Positions 29,088 through 39,179 of a DNA stretch of 57,736 nt are shown in pieces. Both the position numbers and the translations under genes were made by a program. The stretch spans positions 1,679,615-1,737,350 of the forward strand of contig BFEA01000145.1 of the NCBI GenBank assembly GCA_003427395.1. The letters run 5' to 3'. The notes under the pieces were generated by a model that ran no database searches, had not been told where the DNA came from, and saw only the letters and a list, made by a program, of their open reading frames with translations. Source of the DNA: Chara braunii (taxonomy: Eukaryota; Streptophyta; Charophyceae; Charales; Characeae). Within the stretch, counting starts at the first letter, position 1; each line of letters begins with the position of its first letter.

Positions 29088-29729
29088 CTGAAGAAGAAGA
29101 GAAGAGTCCGAGAGGGGCAGAGGAGAAGTGCAGGGGGATAGAAGAGAGAAAGGGGCCGGAGGTGAGTCCTCCTGCCCGTGCCTTGCTGTCCAGATCATAC
29201 CTGCGATGGCAAGGTGTGACCTTGGCGCTGCTGAAGGCCGGCGACGAAGACCGGAGCTATGGACGCTCCTGCAGGTAAGTCGGCCGCTGCTCCTCTAACC
29301 TCCACTGCGCTAAACTGCGCTGAGTGCTTGCGCTACTAAACTTAGCACAGCGCTTCCTCACGGCTGCGTTCCTCCGGAATGCCTGCCGAACAGACCGCCG
29401 CTGGGTACTAGGTACCGTGGTGGCCTGTTCGGCCTTGCTGCTTCGAAACAGCGCCGTGGTCTGAACCGTCAGATCCGGTTGCTGATCTGCAGTTTCAGAT
29501 CGGCCTTGTGGGTGGCAGCTTCAAGGGCGCCGTCCGTCCAAACGGTAATATCGTTTAACTTTGGACCGTGTCCGCTTGGGCCGGTGCGACGGGGCCTACC
29601 GGCCGGCCTTCTGCATAAAGGTCCGGCCTTTGGACCGGACCGGCCTGGACTGTAGTGTCCAGGCCTGTGGTACCCCTGGGCTTAGTGGTCGGGTGCGAAT
29701 GGGACCCGTGTGACATGCAGTATGTAACA
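28432..29729 (-). repeat. Chromovirus 5' LTR
   Basis: 1298 bp, begins TGTTGCATAC and ends ATGTAACA on the plus strand. It has a longer GAA run (29037-29097) than its partner. Contains the second 86-bp/N/86-bp structure. Confidence 0.93.
28464..28636. repeat. Identical 86-bp units around an N (right LTR)
   Basis: 28464-28549 and 28551-28636 are identical and flank the N at 28550, at exactly the same LTR position as in the left LTR. Confidence 0.9.
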
Positions 29730-29734
29730 GGGTG
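29730..29734. repeat. Target-site duplication GGGTG (right)
   Basis: Pairs with 20602-20606. Confidence 0.9.
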
Positions 29735-29796
29735 GGAGGGGGGGATAACTAAATCGCGATCAATGATGTCTGGGAAGGGGCGGGGGCATACTCAAA

Positions 29797-29909
29797 CTAC
29801 CTTCTTCCCCCGAATACGATGTCCGTCATTATAATAGCTGTATTTAGACTGAAAGACACCCCAAATGCAGCTATAATGACCTTACGTTGTTTTCGGGGGA
29901 AGAAGGTAG
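29797..29909. mobile_element. Foldback MITE CTACCTTC, copy 1
   Basis: 113 bp that is nearly all stem: CTACCTTCTTCCCCCGAA at the left end is mirrored by the right end, and TCATTATAATAGCTGTATTT by AAATGCAGCTATAATGA. A related copy is at 56812-56925. Confidence 0.9.
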
Positions 29910-30110
29910 TACTTCCCAGAAAGTATCTGACCACTATTACGGTGAAATGTTTGTCTGGCTTTCTTCTTTTCTTTCTTTTTCTTTTTCAGTGCCTTGCCAG
30001 CGAGGCTGGGCATACTCCACATTCTTCCCAAACGCCCTCACTGAGGGCATACTCACACTAGCACTTTCCAGAGTGTATCTGACCGCTATCACGGCCAAAT
30101 ATTTGTTTCC
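29905..30110. repeat. Repeated TAG.ACTT.CCAGA motif
   Basis: The block TAGTACTTCCCAGAAAGTAT/CTGACCACTATTACGG (29908-29943) recurs as TAGCACTTTCCAGAGTGTAT (30058-30100) and again near 32397-32440. All sit next to MITE or inverted-repeat units. Confidence 0.75.
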
Positions 30111-30171
30111 TTGTTTTTATTTTTCCCCTCCTTCGAATCCAGATACGGTCAGAACTGAATAAAATATCCAG

Positions 30172-30245
30172 AGGCCTAACTCAGTTGGTAAGGCTCGCAA
30201 GTGGCATTCAGGAGGTCGTGGGTTCAATCCCCATTGGCCTCATGT
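30172..30245 (+). repeat. tRNA-like sequence (probable SINE head)
   Basis: AGGCCTA...TTGGCCT forms an acceptor-like stem with one T-T mismatch. ACTCAGTTGGTAAGG resembles a D arm/A box, and GTGGGTTCAATCCCCAT gives a five-pair T arm with a TTCAATC loop (B box). The anticodon arm does not fold cleanly, so a SINE or tRNA pseudogene is likelier than a working tRNA. Confidence 0.6.
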
Positions 30246-30784
30246 ACCTTCCTGGCCAATGGGCATGCTTGGCGCCCGCCACCTAGAGATAGACCACTGG
30301 ATCCCTCGATCTGCATTGAGCAGAGTCTGCTGATGTTTGTAGGGGAGGGGACCTGCGGGGAGGCACAAGGATTGGTCCTGTTGGGATGGTCCCTGATGCT
30401 ACCAGCCGTCCCCTAGCCGGTATCGCCCACCTGCAGGTCGGGAGCAACCCCCGCATGTTCTCTCATGAACACTGTTCTGGTTGCTACGGGGTTCCCCGTA
30501 TGCCTACAATTAGGAGTAGTGGTAGGTAGGTAGTGTGAGGTGAAATTGAGAGAAGAATATAGGGAAAAAAAACAACTGAATAAAATCATTCTTTTTGTTT
30601 CTATCTTCCCATCCACAGTCTGCTTGAAGGCCCTCACTCAGGGCACAGTGACACTAGTGCCTTTTTTGGTTTTCTTTAACCGCCACTCTACCGGCCGTTC
30701 AAAAATCAGGGGACCACAGTGAGGGGCTAGCCATGGCTGTCCTTAGAAGACGAGGCCACCTCCCATCCCACCCTCGGGACAATT
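30246..30784. other. Unrecognised sequence after tRNA-like head
   Basis: Could be the body of the SINE. No poly(A) end could be tied to it, and no gene was seen. Confidence 0.35.
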
Positions 30785-32064
30785 CTCCTAGCGCACCTCC
30801 TATCGCTACTATCCTACCTCAGTGTGACCAGCACTCAGGACCATTACCCCAGTAAACCCTGGACCATTACCTCAGTACGATCAGTCGTTGATGACGAGCA
30901 GCATTGATTGCCCTCATGCGAGGGGATTAACTGATCATCATGACCCAAGGGTGGGTGCCCTACCAAGACCGGAATCCCTGAGGGCAAGGTTCCTTCCTGT
31001 CCCTGCCACGTGACGCATACTACTCAGTGGGAAGCAAAAGGATCATCGTGCAGTCCAGAGACCCCCGCCTCAAGTCAAAACACTGTGATTGGGATCCAGT
31101 CAGAGCTCATCAGATCTGATCAGATCACATCAGGGATGGTCAGATCAAATCAAATCAAATCAAATCCAATCATATCGAATCTGATTCAATCAAATCAATC
31201 TTATCAAGTACAATCCAATTCAGGTCCGCTCACATCCGATTGAGTCAAGTCCAACCAATTCCAACTTCCTTAATCATTTCACTGGTCAAACGGAGCAAGA
31301 AATCCACCCTGACACCCTGACCCCCTCCCCACCGGATGATGAAACCATCTCGTACTCAAAGAAATGATGATGACAGGGGGGAGGGGGGGGGAGCAAAATC
31401 TACACAGCTGTCCCAGTTCCCAGCCCAATTGGGTTAACAACTTAAACCGGCAGTACCTTTCCCAGCTATCGGCTGCGGGCCCTGCACGCCGAGCTTTCGG
31501 GCCGCATCTGGCCGCTGCTGGAGGCCGAATATGGCCTCGGAGTCCGTGTTAACAGAAGCGTTTTGACTGACAGCCCCTTATCGAATAGCAGAGGAGAGAA
31601 GCAGATATTCAGGAAACGGCGGGTGGGGGGCGGTTCTGCAGGCCACTCTTACCTCCGCCTCCGTGCATGATGCGAATCCTCTCCCATTAGCAAGGGTTGG
31701 ATGAACATACGGAATGGGTCGGAGACAGGGGAGGGCAAGTCGCCCAGGCCAGTCCGAGTCCCGCCTGGCCTTGGGTAAAGCTAGGGGAAGGACGGTAAGA
31801 CTGCTTCAATGGGTGCTACCCTGTCTGAAACCTAGGGCCCAGAGTCTCTTGGGGCCTGTAGTAGATTGTCTGGGCCTGACGTCCGAAGTTCCTGTTCGAC
31901 AAGGCTCGTCCGATTCCGCTTCCACCAGGGCTGGGCAACCTACCAGCCCTCAGCTGGTGCCTATCACTGCTGTTCGGTCCAAGCTACCTGCCCATTGGTA
32001 GGGTAATGGTCCTGAGTGCTGGTCACACTGAGGTAGGATACTGGGATAGGGGGTGCGCTAGGAG
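30785..32064. mobile_element. 1.3-kb element with 64-bp inverted ends
   Basis: Arms 30785-30849 and 32001-32064 are inverted with a few differences (CTCCTAGCGCACC, CCTACCTCAGTGTGACCAG, CACTCAGGACCATTACCC). The interior has AATCA-rich tandem sequence (31135-31230), the LINE-type GCATTGATTGCCC block (30902-30935), G/C homopolymers and a 95-codon frame at 31714-32001 without known domains. May be a DNA-transposon derivative; no transposase was recognised. Confidence 0.65.
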
Positions 32065-32173
32065 TATTGACGTGAGGATGGGATGGGAGGTGGTCTCATA
32101 TTTCCAGGACACCCACGGCCTACTGCTCCAGGTGATCACTGTGTACTCAGTGACTGGCCTCTACAACACCATG

Positions 32174-32197
32174 GAAAAAAAAAAAAAAAAAAAAAAA
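32174..32197. repeat. Poly(A) tract
   Basis: A23-24 run, possibly the end of a retroposed copy of unknown type. Confidence 0.9.
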
Positions 32198-32450
32198 GGA
32201 AGGTGGGAAGTTACACGTAGACTAAGTCCTCCTTTACCTGGAGACCCTCACCTCTCAATCAGTGCCCACTACCCGACTCCACCCCCCGCCACCCCTCCCC
32301 CTGAAACCATCACGGCAGCCAACCCATTCCAAGTCGCATCTCACGGCGCTCGAGGGCCCCGGTCCATTATTAACAGGGCCCAGTGTCCAAGGCACACTAG
32401 TGCTTTCCGGAATGTATCTGACCTCCATTACGTCCAAATGTGCCTCCTCC

Positions 32451-32653
32451 TTTGGGGAAACTAGGCGGGAGTCACAAAAATGAGTAATAATTGCACTATG
32501 GGCCAAGATACAGTTTCCAATTGCAGTTTGGGCAATGTATACAACCCAGCTTTCTGGCCAGGTGTAGGGTGCCGGAAGTGCAATTGCAAACTGTATCTTG
32601 CCCCATACTGCAATTATAACTCGTTTTTGTGACTCTACTGAAGTTACCCCAAA
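32451..32653. mobile_element. TTTGGGGAAACT foldback MITE, longer copy
   Basis: 203 bp whose two halves are inverted for most of their length: TTTGGGGAAACT, GAGTCACAAAAATGAGT, AATTGCACTATGGG, AAGATACAGTTT and CAATTGCA are mirrored by TACTGAAGTTACCCCAAA and its neighbours. Non-coding. Confidence 0.88.
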
Positions 32654-32740
32654 TGTCTTCTTGTTTTATACAGTTGTGAGACTAGCGCCCTGCCAGTGAG
32701 GCAGGGCTTCTTTGGATGTTCTGAGAAAGTGAAGTAGTCC

Positions 32741-32766
32741 AGCCCCCCCCCCCCCCCCCCCCCCCC
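32741..32766. repeat. Poly(C) tract
   Basis: A C run of about 25 bases next to an A-rich run; length is likely unreliable in the assembly. Confidence 0.9.
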
Positions 32767-32779
32767 ACCAAAAAAAAAA

Positions 32780-33380
32780 AAGAAAGAAGTCCAGCCCATT
32801 TCAATAGAATATTTTGGGCCCACCAGCCTTTTCCCTCTGAATGGAAGCCTTGCCTAATCACTGTAGATTTCGCCAGGAGATTTGGTACCGAATAAAATCT
32901 AGAGTAAGGATGGGATGGAATAAAACCTCCAGGATGCATCATAAAAAAAGATAGTGATGCAAGAAGCACCCTGAAAAAAAAAAAAAAAAAAGGCCCCTGC
33001 GCAAGGATGACACGCATAAATCGAGAAAGGGTCCAAAAGGCCACCCTATGTCAGATTAGACACAATATTGAATTTACCTGGGCTGGTTAGTCCGATGATA
33101 ATACCTCAAGGCCATCGCCCTTTTAAAAATATGCATGCTAACCTTCAGACCTGTCAAAATAATGGTTTAAACCACCACTACCTTTGCCAGCTATTCTATT
33201 CTGTGCTGACGCAGCAGGAGAGAAGGTTAACAGAGACCCTAATTTTCAGACCACTTGCCATGCCATTTACATGAAAACCAAAGGGTCATTTTAATCAAAC
33301 TTGCCACCAATTCGTAGGGTAGAGACCATACTAACTAACTGCAAAAGAAAATCCAAAAATAAAAAATAAAAAAAAACAAA
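32780..33380. other. Unrecognised spacer
   Basis: No gene or repeat relation recognised beyond an A18 run near 32974-32991. Confidence 0.4.
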
Positions 33381-33399
33381 GTGTTCGAATACAGGCATT

Positions 33400-33660
33400 C
33401 AGAACACAACACATACAGCGAGACTCACATCACACTGTAGTCAAGATAGATAGACCCAAGCGCAGGTAACTGCATTGAGAGAACAATGAAAAATGAAGTA
33501 CAAGACTCAACGCTTCAGACAAAGAACCGACACCGTGTTTCAGCCGGTCGCCTGTCCAGCTTCTTCAGGGGTCATAAGTTCTGGACACAGGAGGATAGTA
33601 AAGGGCGAGATTCTACACTATATACGTATACAAACCACTGGTCTATTCTGAAATTCTCGC
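33400..33660 (-). repeat. Possible pLTR fragment of another hammerhead retroelement
   Basis: Layout resembles the PLE pseudo-LTR at 4306: AAATGAAGTACA, then a cleavage-side segment, then GTTTC and the hammerhead core. GGGCGAGA (33603) and TCTCGCCC (33654) are inverted. No RT remnant lies beside it. Confidence 0.4.
33524..33573 (-). ncRNA. Hammerhead ribozyme motif
   Basis: Minus strand: stem I GACCC (33573-33569), CUGAAGA (33568-33562), six-pair stem II AGCUGG/CCGGCU (33561-33556 with 33547-33542), GAAA (33541-33538), stem III ACA-CGG-UGU, C at 33529 (GUC triplet), then GGUUC (33528-33524), which pairs with GACCC except for one C-U mismatch. All three stems and the conserved core are present. 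Cleavage would fall between 33529 and 33528. Confidence 0.8.
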
Positions 33661-34091
33661 CCTACACTAAATTCGTCAGTTCTAGAGATTGACGCAGAAA
33701 AAGGCGGGCAAAGATAGACGGGGTAGGGATAGAGTAAAGACGAGGATTCGAGAAGGTACCTACCGTTTTAAAAAAACGGCGCCAGACGGTGAATAGTACG
33801 AGAAGGTGGCGGGTCCGAGTCTGAAGGTAGAACTGGACCACAGAATCATATGTGACAGTCGGTTGAAGCAGGCTGAGCGAAAAGGAAACAAGGGGTGCTA
33901 AAAAATTAAAAAAACAGGTCTGAGGTTCGAGGACACGGAAAAAGCTGGAAAACGTAGACAAGGACCAATGTAAAAAACAAGTGCCCGCACGTGGACTTCT
34001 AAACAAGGCAAATCCAAATCAATTGCTCGCGTGTTGAGCTCTAAACTAAAGTTTTCGGGAAAAGTCATAAAACCTCCCCGCGACGAAACCT
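33574..34091. other. Unrecognised spacer
   Basis: Minus-strand frames here are Phe/Leu-rich, without domains. Confidence 0.4.
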
Positions 34092-35170
34092 TTGTATCCA
34101 TTTCCCCCCAAACAAGAAAAAAAGTGCCGCAGGTCCCAAAATCACTTTAGGTGTCTAGTCTTTAATTGGTACTGGTCTAATATCTGGGACGATGTTAAAT
34201 TCATCGTCAACAATTGTCCGGTGTGCTCTACTAACAAAGCGCGGATTCGGCCACCAAGATCCATCGTGCCAACTGTAATTGAACGACCATTTCAAAGGGT
34301 TAGCATGGATACGACGAATATTGTTGCCCCCCTTGTCCTATATTCAGTCCTACTCGTATTTGTCGACCATTTCTCCAAATGGATCAAGGCTTACCCATGT
34401 AAAACGAGACAGACGACAAAAATTGTGCGATGCGTCAACAGTTTCCTCGGAATGCATCAGGATACCGAGGAAATTTTAACGGACAATGATGCAAAATTCA
34501 GGGGGGCAGTTATGAGGAGCCTAGTCGTACATGGTGTCTCCATTCGAAACACCGCACCCCATATGTTTCAATCCAATGAGCTTGTAGAAAATGTGAACCG
34601 AGTAATGAAGACCGGCCTTCGACAGAATATTGCGGCTAGAGACACGAGGCCCTGACATGATATTGTATCACATCTTAGCCATCCATCGGGGTACACCCCA
34701 CGAGTCCACAGGTCTGTCTCCATTCCAGCTATGAACCAATAACCTGGCCTGCATCTCTCTACTGAGCCGGAAGGATGAAATATTGGATCGATGATCTACG
34801 AGGGCGACGGCTAAGACGAAAGTCAAACGACACTTAGAATTGATGGAATGGGCCCTCCCTCGGTTAGTCCGGAAAAGACAGCGAATGACAAAACTGACCT
34901 AGGCTCGACAGGTCCGAAACTACGAGGCTAGGGACGAAAAGGCCAGGCCTCAGCCCCAATATAAATTAGGGGACATCGTGTAGGTGAGGAAATGTGCTCG
35001 TCAAGGAAAGTTCGTGCCACGATTCTTTGGTAGGTTTGGTGTTATCGAGCTTGTTCTTAACGGCGTGAACACGGTGCAACTCTCTCGGTTTTGTGTTATC
35101 GAGTTTGGTCCTAACAGGGTGAACACGGTGTGACTCACTCTTGAAGTCTCTGGCAGTCGACCGGCATGGC
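34092..35170 (+). pseudogene. Integrase relic of a second Ty3/Gypsy lineage
   Basis: Zinc-binding end NNCPVCSTNKAR preceded by YWSNIWDDVKFIV; core SMDTTNI (Asp), FVDHFSKWIKAYPCK, ILTDNDAKF (Asp) and SNELVENVNRVMKT (Glu), so the DDE triad is present. A TGA follows RDTRP (about 34655). Beyond frameshifts come LVRKRQRM, YKLGDIV then a stop, and QGKFVPRFFGRFGVIELV, a C-terminal GPY/F-like fold. A block of about 46 bp with GTTATCGAG.TTG.TC is imperfectly duplicated at 35040-35130. No RT, gag or LTR was found. The motifs differ from the chromovirus at 20.6-29.7 kb. Confidence 0.82.
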
Positions 35171-35835
35171 CGATCATCCGCCACGTGTCCTATCTTCGTC
35201 CCTTGTCTACCTTCCTTCGCACCTCACCTCCTGACTCGCCCTTATTCTCCGAGTGGGATAGCGAGGATCCTGAATCTCTTCTTCCTCTCTCTCTCAGAAC
35301 CGCACCCTCTCCTTCCCCTCCATCGCCATGAGTGTAACATCAGAATAAGCAATTAACCGACACATGTTGATGCCACAAGGATTTATCTCTTCTATTCGGC
35401 AAGTGCATCATCCACAACACAACCGGGACCTGCTTCAATTCGCGTAGTTCTTCAGTACGCCGGTGTACACATGACGACCGAGTTCTGATTCGTCCATAAT
35501 GCGAATCAAGGGAGGATATTGGCCGAGGCATCAACTTTTCTGCGGCTTTCTCCCTCGGAAGTCAGCCACATCACGATGATCGTCTCCTTCAGCGAGGATC
35601 TCGCCGCCCTCGACGAAGGTCTCCATATGAGCGTGTTCCATCAACTACGGGTCTGTGTGGAAGAATTGTTGGTCACATGGCGGCACAGACTCGCACGACC
35701 AGGGGATCAGATCGTCCAAACGAACAGCATCGACGTGCATCACATTCGAGTGCTCCGTTCTGAGCTGGAGATAGTTCTATCGGAGCTTATCCAACTGCCA
35801 TTTCGTCAAAATGGACGAAATTGAAACTCTGCTTT
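35171..35835. other. Probable tail of the integrase relic, then MITE arm
   Basis: Pro/Ser/Glu-rich frame to about 35330, then a 101-codon frame (35519-35824) with no known domain. At 35800-35830 CATTTCGTCAAAATGGA matches the arm of the 8141-8480 MITE. Confidence 0.45.
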
Positions 35836-35886
35836 TCAACCTTTTTTATTGTTCTTTTGATGGATTAACAGATCGATTGATTGTTC

Positions 35887-35888
<2 letters not shown>

Positions 35889-35932
<44 letters not shown>
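35889..35932. repeat. (TTGA)n microsatellite
   Basis: Perfect TTGA/GATT tetranucleotide run. Confidence 0.95.
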
Positions 35933-35933
<1 letters not shown>

Positions 35934-35964
35934 GGGGGTGGGGTCCTCCCTTTCCTCCCCCCGG

Positions 35965-35966
<2 letters not shown>

Positions 35967-36012
<46 letters not shown>
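35967..36012. repeat. (CA)n microsatellite
   Basis: CA run with ACAT and ACGCG interruptions at its right end. Confidence 0.95.
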
Positions 36013-36013
<1 letters not shown>

Positions 36014-36034
36014 ACGCGTGCGCGCACTCACATA

Positions 36035-36550
36035 AGTACCATCAAAAGTTTATAAAAGATTAAAAAATAATAAAATAATAAAATAATATTAAATAAATAA
36101 ATAAATAAATAATAAAAAAATAATAATAATAAATAAATAAAAAAATAAAAAAATGATAAATAATAAATTAAAATTAAAAATCGAATATAAAATATAATTA
36201 AAGACTAGGCTACTAGCCGGGCCGCCCAGCAAAAACAAAAAAAATCCAAAAAATCTGAAAAAATACTATGTTATGTAAAAAAATAAACTAAACAACTTTT
36301 GCCTCACGCTCACATCGAAATTCTTTACCAAATTTAAAATATAAAATAAAATGTTAAAATATATATATATATTTTTTTTTCTTTTTGGCCGGCCGGGCAA
36401 GTGACCCCGGGCCACTCTGGTAGCTTAGATTAAAGATATATAAAAAATTAAATAATAATATTAATAATAAAATCATAATTAATTAAATATATTTAAAATT
36501 AAAATTAAAAAATAATTATTAAGAATTACCTTAGTAATATAAATTAAGAT
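36035..36550. repeat. AT-rich low-complexity region
   Basis: AATAAATA-type sequence with two GC-rich islands (GCCGGGCCGCCC near 36216; GGCCGGCCGGGC near 36387). No gene seen. Confidence 0.85.
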
Positions 36551-36818
36551 ATTCTGCCCTGGGCACTGGGCCCTAATAAAACTACTGATGCTGCACCATA
36601 CGTGACGAAAGTGATCAGGCTTAAGCTCCTCGATCACCGATATGGAGGTTTTTGCGGGGGCCTCCTTCCCTGACACCGTTGCCAGGGTCAGCCCATGAAG
36701 GTGATGGAGCCAGGAGCTACTGGAAATTGAGGCAAGTGGGGATTTCACCTATAATCTCCTTGAGCGCACATGAACTTCGTAGATTTGGTATGCTCACCTG
36801 TTGTGGCCCGTGTTAGGG

Positions 36819-36821
<3 letters not shown>
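36551..36821. other. Unrecognised sequence
   Basis: Short minus frame (36748-36479) with no domain. Nothing else. Confidence 0.4.

Positions 36822-36886
<65 letters not shown>
36822..36886. repeat. (GT)n(GA)n microsatellite
   Basis: Short GT run followed by a long perfect GA run. Confidence 0.95.
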
Positions 36887-36889
<3 letters not shown>

Positions 36890-38600
36890 CATATGAGAGT
36901 GTTGGGCCTTCAGCTATAGTTTGGTTTTTGTGTTAGACTAGGGTGGATGTAATTTGTGTGTTTTTTGGTGTTTTTCTTGTTCGTCGTTTGTTGACGTTTG
37001 ATAATAGTGTGTAATTTGTTGCGATTTTACTGTAGCGCTTTTGCATGCGATGAAATGAAAGAAAGAGTGTCGCTCTGTGGAAACGCCATTATGCTGGGCG
37101 GTGGGGTTTCCTTCTGAGAAGGTGCAGATTAGTGGAGTTGTTTTCTCTAAATCGCGAGGAGGTGGGAGGTGGGTGGGTTTGCGGGGTCTTCGACCCCTGC
37201 CTCGCGAGGTAGGGTATTGCCGCTGAGATGTTAAATTTAGGTCAGGTATTCATTTCATCGTGATAGGCCGGTGTCCTACTCTCATCTCAATTTTTGAGGT
37301 AGAATGGTGAGCATTGCCCCACCGAGGCTTCGTCATGGAGGGCGGGGAAACATCCGTAGGGGGTGTATGCAGAATTGAGGGAGGGACTTACCCTAAATTG
37401 CGAGGAGGTAGGTGGGTTTTGCGGGGCTTTTTGGCCCCTGCCGCGCGGGAGGTGGGGTAATTCCCTGGTTTGTGAAAACATCATTGTGGTGGGAGTTGGT
37501 GTTTTTGTATGAAGAGTGTGGGGAGGTGCTATCCGCTTTGAATCGTGAGGAGGTGGGTGGGTTTGCGGGGTCTCTGTCAGCAGTTTAGGGCCTGTGGGCA
37601 CAGACCCCTGCTGCGCATGTGGCATAGTGGATTGGCAAGGTTGGTAGTAACTCTGAATGAATAGAGGACATAATTAAGTATCACTGAACGCTGGTTCCTT
37701 TCGGTGGCTTTGACTGCCTTTTGCGTATGGTTTTCTTTTCATGATTAGTGAAATTTTGGTCACTAATTAGGGTTGCCATGACTTTTGTGATTATGATTTT
37801 TTGGTGATGAATTTAAATTTAGGCAATAATTTTCGTTGATTTTCCGTAGTAGGGGTTGTAAAGTTGTTATGGAATTGATTATGGGTTGAAATTTTGTGGT
37901 GCCCTCGATGTGCTTGGTCGGTGATGCCTTGCCCACTGAGGGCCCCACCTAATTTTGTAAAGGACGCGGGGCCAAATTCCCGACTCTTATTAAAAAAAGA
38001 AAGCTTCCTCTTCTAATAAAACTACTGTTTTTTGTTAAAGAAATTAAATTGAGTATATAATTAATAGTTGAATAAAAAGTAAAAACATAATAATAAAAAA
38101 TAAACAACCAAGGGGAAGAGACTTGGATTAGTTGTCCTTTGCTGACTTGGGAGGACCCTCCACCTAAACGGGCGGAAGAATCCACGACTACCTATAGCAT
38201 AAAAAAAGTGATATCGGAATTAACAGAGGAATGTAAGTTTCTGCTCCTCCCTCAGTCACAAGAAAACCTCGCTTAGACGCATCAAAAGGTAGTTACGCAA
38301 GGGGGACTACAATCAGAAGGATAAGGAAGTCTCCAAAAACTAGAGAAGACAAATCTTAGTAACAGGAGGGATTTGGGGAAAGGGGTAGTTACAGACAATA
38401 GTACACAGACGACAATTGAGGAAAATCTCCAAATGGTAAGGCCTCAATCCAATGGGCAGTAGAAGCACCTCTCTCTTCCTCCTCTTTCACTGCTAGACGA
38501 TACGATAGTCAACAAAAGACAAAAATTGCAATTTTTACTAGCGAAAGGGTACGCAAAGCTGACATTATCCAAACCTGGCATTTTAATCCTGCCAGTTAGA
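36887..38600. other. Unrecognised region with imperfect GC-rich repeats
   Basis: Three loosely spaced copies of GCGAGGAGGTGGG / TTTGCGGGGTC / GACCCCTGCC.CGCG (about 37150-37215, 37395-37455, 37545-37615). The rest is AT-rich, with no coding signal. Confidence 0.5.
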
Positions 38601-38639
38601 CAAAGTAAAAGAGAATGGAAGGTTGTTTTTTTTTGAACT

Positions 38640-39060
38640 AGTTGGATCTGCACATAGAGAAGTGACTGTACATAAAACACCGACTGGCGTTTTTTCACCT
38701 TTGTTAGGAAAAATGAGAGGGGAAGCGCGCTTCAAGGCGGAAATAGCTAAAGTTATTCAAGCACAGCTTCCACCTGGGGGAGTGGCGGTGCTCATTCTCT
38801 CAGCAGATACTCACCAGGTGTCGGCAAACGACGTATTCCTCCGTTATGAGCATACAAGGACTGTTAATTTGCGATGGTTCACTCCAAATATGCTAGCTGA
38901 ATTTCAGCAGTTGAAAATCATGGCGAGAGAATTTTGGTATGAAACTGACGTTTTGATCTTACTCTCTCGTCTTTTGAGAAATGGGCATGTGTTACTAGAA
39001 CAGGGAGGCAAGTTGGACTCGGGTCATTGGTTGACCCTGTTAACATTTTCAGAATCGTAA
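38640..39060 (+). pseudogene. LINE ORF1 C-terminal part
   Basis: Frame with SAHREVTVHKTPTG, MRGEARFKAEIAKVIQ, PPGGVAVLILSADTHQV, LRWFTPNMLAEFQQLKIM, FWYETDVLILLSRLL and HVLLEQGGKLDSGHW. It matches 48096-47594 of the other LINE (AAHGEVTVQGTNP, KWFGQEALKDIQILKI, FWSEEDVGILLARVL, IMEKGGVLNIGQW). Function unknown; it lies between the gag-like part and the nuclease. Confidence 0.75.
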
Positions 39061-39179
39061 AAATACAATAGTTAACAGGTAGCAAATGAAGCAAGGATGA
39101 AATGTATGAATGCAGTGGACATACTTTATAATAGAAACAAGGAGTGAAAGTTTCTAAAGAGAGCAACAAATTTAGACCT

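Larger units (their letters stand above)
20607..29729 (-). mobile_element. Ty3/Gypsy chromovirus, complete structure, inactive
   Basis: A 9.1-kb LTR retrotransposon. LTRs 20607-21870 and 28432-29729 both start TGTTGCATAC and end TAACA. GGGTG flanks both sides. Next to the 5' LTR (right-hand) is a tRNA-iMet-type primer site, and next to the 3' LTR a purine-rich tract. Internal order on the minus strand is gag with zinc knuckle, protease, RT, RNase H, integrase, chromodomain. The C-terminal chromodomain defines chromoviruses. Pol is largely one frame with in-frame stops and two frameshifts, and several catalytic residues are changed, so it is non-autonomous or dead. Confidence 0.95.

Noticed and set aside
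30172-30245. Functional tRNA gene
   Set aside because: Acceptor stem has a mismatch and no clean anticodon stem-loop can be drawn.
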